From: Bacilli bacterium
GTDB taxonomy: Bacteria > Bacillota_I > Bacilli_A > RF39 > UBA660
Direction: 5' to 3'
NCBI GenBank assembly: GCA_017513865.1
Contig: JAFWMN010000002.1
Span: 1 to 48,787, forward strand
Length of the DNA: 48,787 bases
The notes beneath the pieces are model-generated. The model worked only from the letters and a program-made list of their open reading frames with translations. It was not told where the DNA came from and ran no database searches. Below, piece by piece: positions 48,245 through 48,787 of this stretch (position 1 is the first letter of the stretch; each line of letters opens with the position of its first letter). A program made the translations under genes and the position numbers.

Positions 48245-48787
48245 TATAGCTCACCTCCAGTTGCAATTGATACAAATGCATCTTCAAAGTTTTTAGCTTT
48301 AGTCTTTTTTATTAATTCATTAGCTGTTCCAACTTCAACAATATTACCATTTGCCATTATACCAATTCTATCAGATAAACTTTCAGCTTCTTCCATATAA
48401 TGTGTAGTTAAAATAATAGTAATTTTACCTTTTAGTCCTTCAATTACTTTCCATAACTCTTTTCTTGCAATAACATCTAAACCAAGTGTAGGTTCATCTA
48501 AAAATAATATTTTAGGATCATTAATTAAGCTTATTGCAATAGATACTTTTCTTTGCCATCCACCAGATAAAGTTTTTGCTCTTTTGTTTAATACTTCATC
48601 TAATTTAAACATTTTAATTAATTCATTAATCTTTTTATATTTATCCTTTATCTGATAAACTCCAGCCATAAATTCTAAGTTTTCTTTTACGGTTAAATTT
48701 GGAGCAATAGCAGTTTCTTGTGGTGAAACATTTAATATTTCTTTTATTTTAAATATATCTTTTTTCATATCCATATCAAGGATTTTA
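48244..48787 (-). CDS. ABC transporter ATP-binding protein (5' end outside window)
   Basis: About 180 C-terminal residues are visible; the Walker A motif lies beyond the window edge. Present are the Q-loop (VSPQETAIAPNLTVKENLEF), the signature LSGGWQRKVSIAISL, Walker B ILFLDEPTLGLD and the switch His in LTTHYMEEAE. The frame stays open past the right edge (the upstream residues read KILDMDM), so the apparent ATG is internal. It is translated with the permease at 47513. Confidence 0.92.
   Translation of the reverse strand, partial: KILDMDMKKDIFKIKEILNVSPQETAIAPNLTVKENLEFMAGVYQIKDKYKKINELIKMFKLDEVLNKRAKTLSGGWQRKVSIAISLINDPKILFLDEPTLGLDVIARKELWKVIEGLKGKITIILTTHYMEEAESLSDRIGIMANGNIVEVGTANELIKKTKAKNFEDAFVSIATGGEL

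Noticed and set aside
1..48787. CRISPR array or rRNA operon
   Set aside because: No regularly spaced 20-40 base direct repeats and no rRNA-like sequence were seen anywhere in the window.
1..48787. TGA as a Trp codon (Mollicutes code 4)
   Set aside because: Conserved Trp residues use TGG, and TGA ends asnB, sortase and other genes exactly where the families end.

Overview
The window comes from a very AT-rich, Gram-positive-type bacterium using the standard bacterial code (TGG for Trp, TGA as a stop). Several features point to the Bacillota: strong AGGAGG-type ribosome binding sites, an hpf-secA gene pair, a CIRCE (HrcA) operator, an agr-type peptide quorum system, CotJ spore-coat-type proteins, a sortase and a deoxyxylulose phosphate synthase. 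Many genes without recognisable families suggest an uncultured, RF39/Erysipelotrichia-like gut lineage; that placement is inference. No rRNA and no CRISPR array were seen. One tRNA (His) is present.

Layout. 1-1.4 kb: an integrase cut by the window edge, next to a cluster of TGTGCACA sites beside the 3' end of secA. 1.4-4.8 kb: secA, hpf and a cold-shock protein. 5-7.9 kb: a complete agr-like system in two convergent transcripts, agrB-agrD (+) and agrA-agrC (-); the predicted signal peptide has no cysteine at the ring position. 8-13.2 kb: a membrane-anchored protein, a P-type Ca2+ ATPase, a small HTH protein and a short UvrD-like helicase whose only well-placed start codon is ATT. 13.3-17.6 kb: asnB, a membrane protein, a divergent MurE-like ligase and a zinc-ribbon membrane protein in one transcript. 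17.7-22.2 kb: cell-surface genes (RDD protein, a barrel-domain protein, a glucosaminidase-type enzyme, a protein with an RNA polymerase alpha-CTD-like domain, and a sortase coupled to a Nudix hydrolase).

22.3-24.9 kb: three unknown genes. The promoter of the first two contains a 20-bp palindrome between -35 and -10. 25-27.1 kb: clpB without its N-domain, behind a CIRCE-overlapped promoter. 27.2-31.4 kb: a LOG-family enzyme with two tail- or head-anchored unknown proteins, then dxs. 31.4-35.1 kb: a phosphatase, an acetyltransferase, a hexapeptide acyltransferase and a large polytopic membrane protein, probably for surface polysaccharide. 35.7-40.6 kb: a 1544-residue protein of unknown family, overlapped by a small cold-shock-like protein. 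40.8-42.1 kb: tRNA-His and cotJ genes, with CotJA and CotJB apparently fused. 42.1-44.1 kb: a small HTH-type protein divergent from an unknown protein and a von Willebrand A protein. 44.3-48.8 kb: an accessory-looking stretch with two radical SAM proteins flanking a MarR regulator, a membrane-bound XRE regulator and an ABC-2 exporter cut by the window end.

The gene-to-gene logic is clearest in four places: the agr loop (AgrB processes AgrD, AgrC/AgrA sense it, and putative LytTR boxes sit before agrB); the HrcA-type control of clpB; two wall enzymes whose promoters share a 13-base element around the -35; and a MarR gene with a palindrome covering its own operon's promoter. Most housekeeping promoters share an extended -10 of the form TGCTAWAAT.
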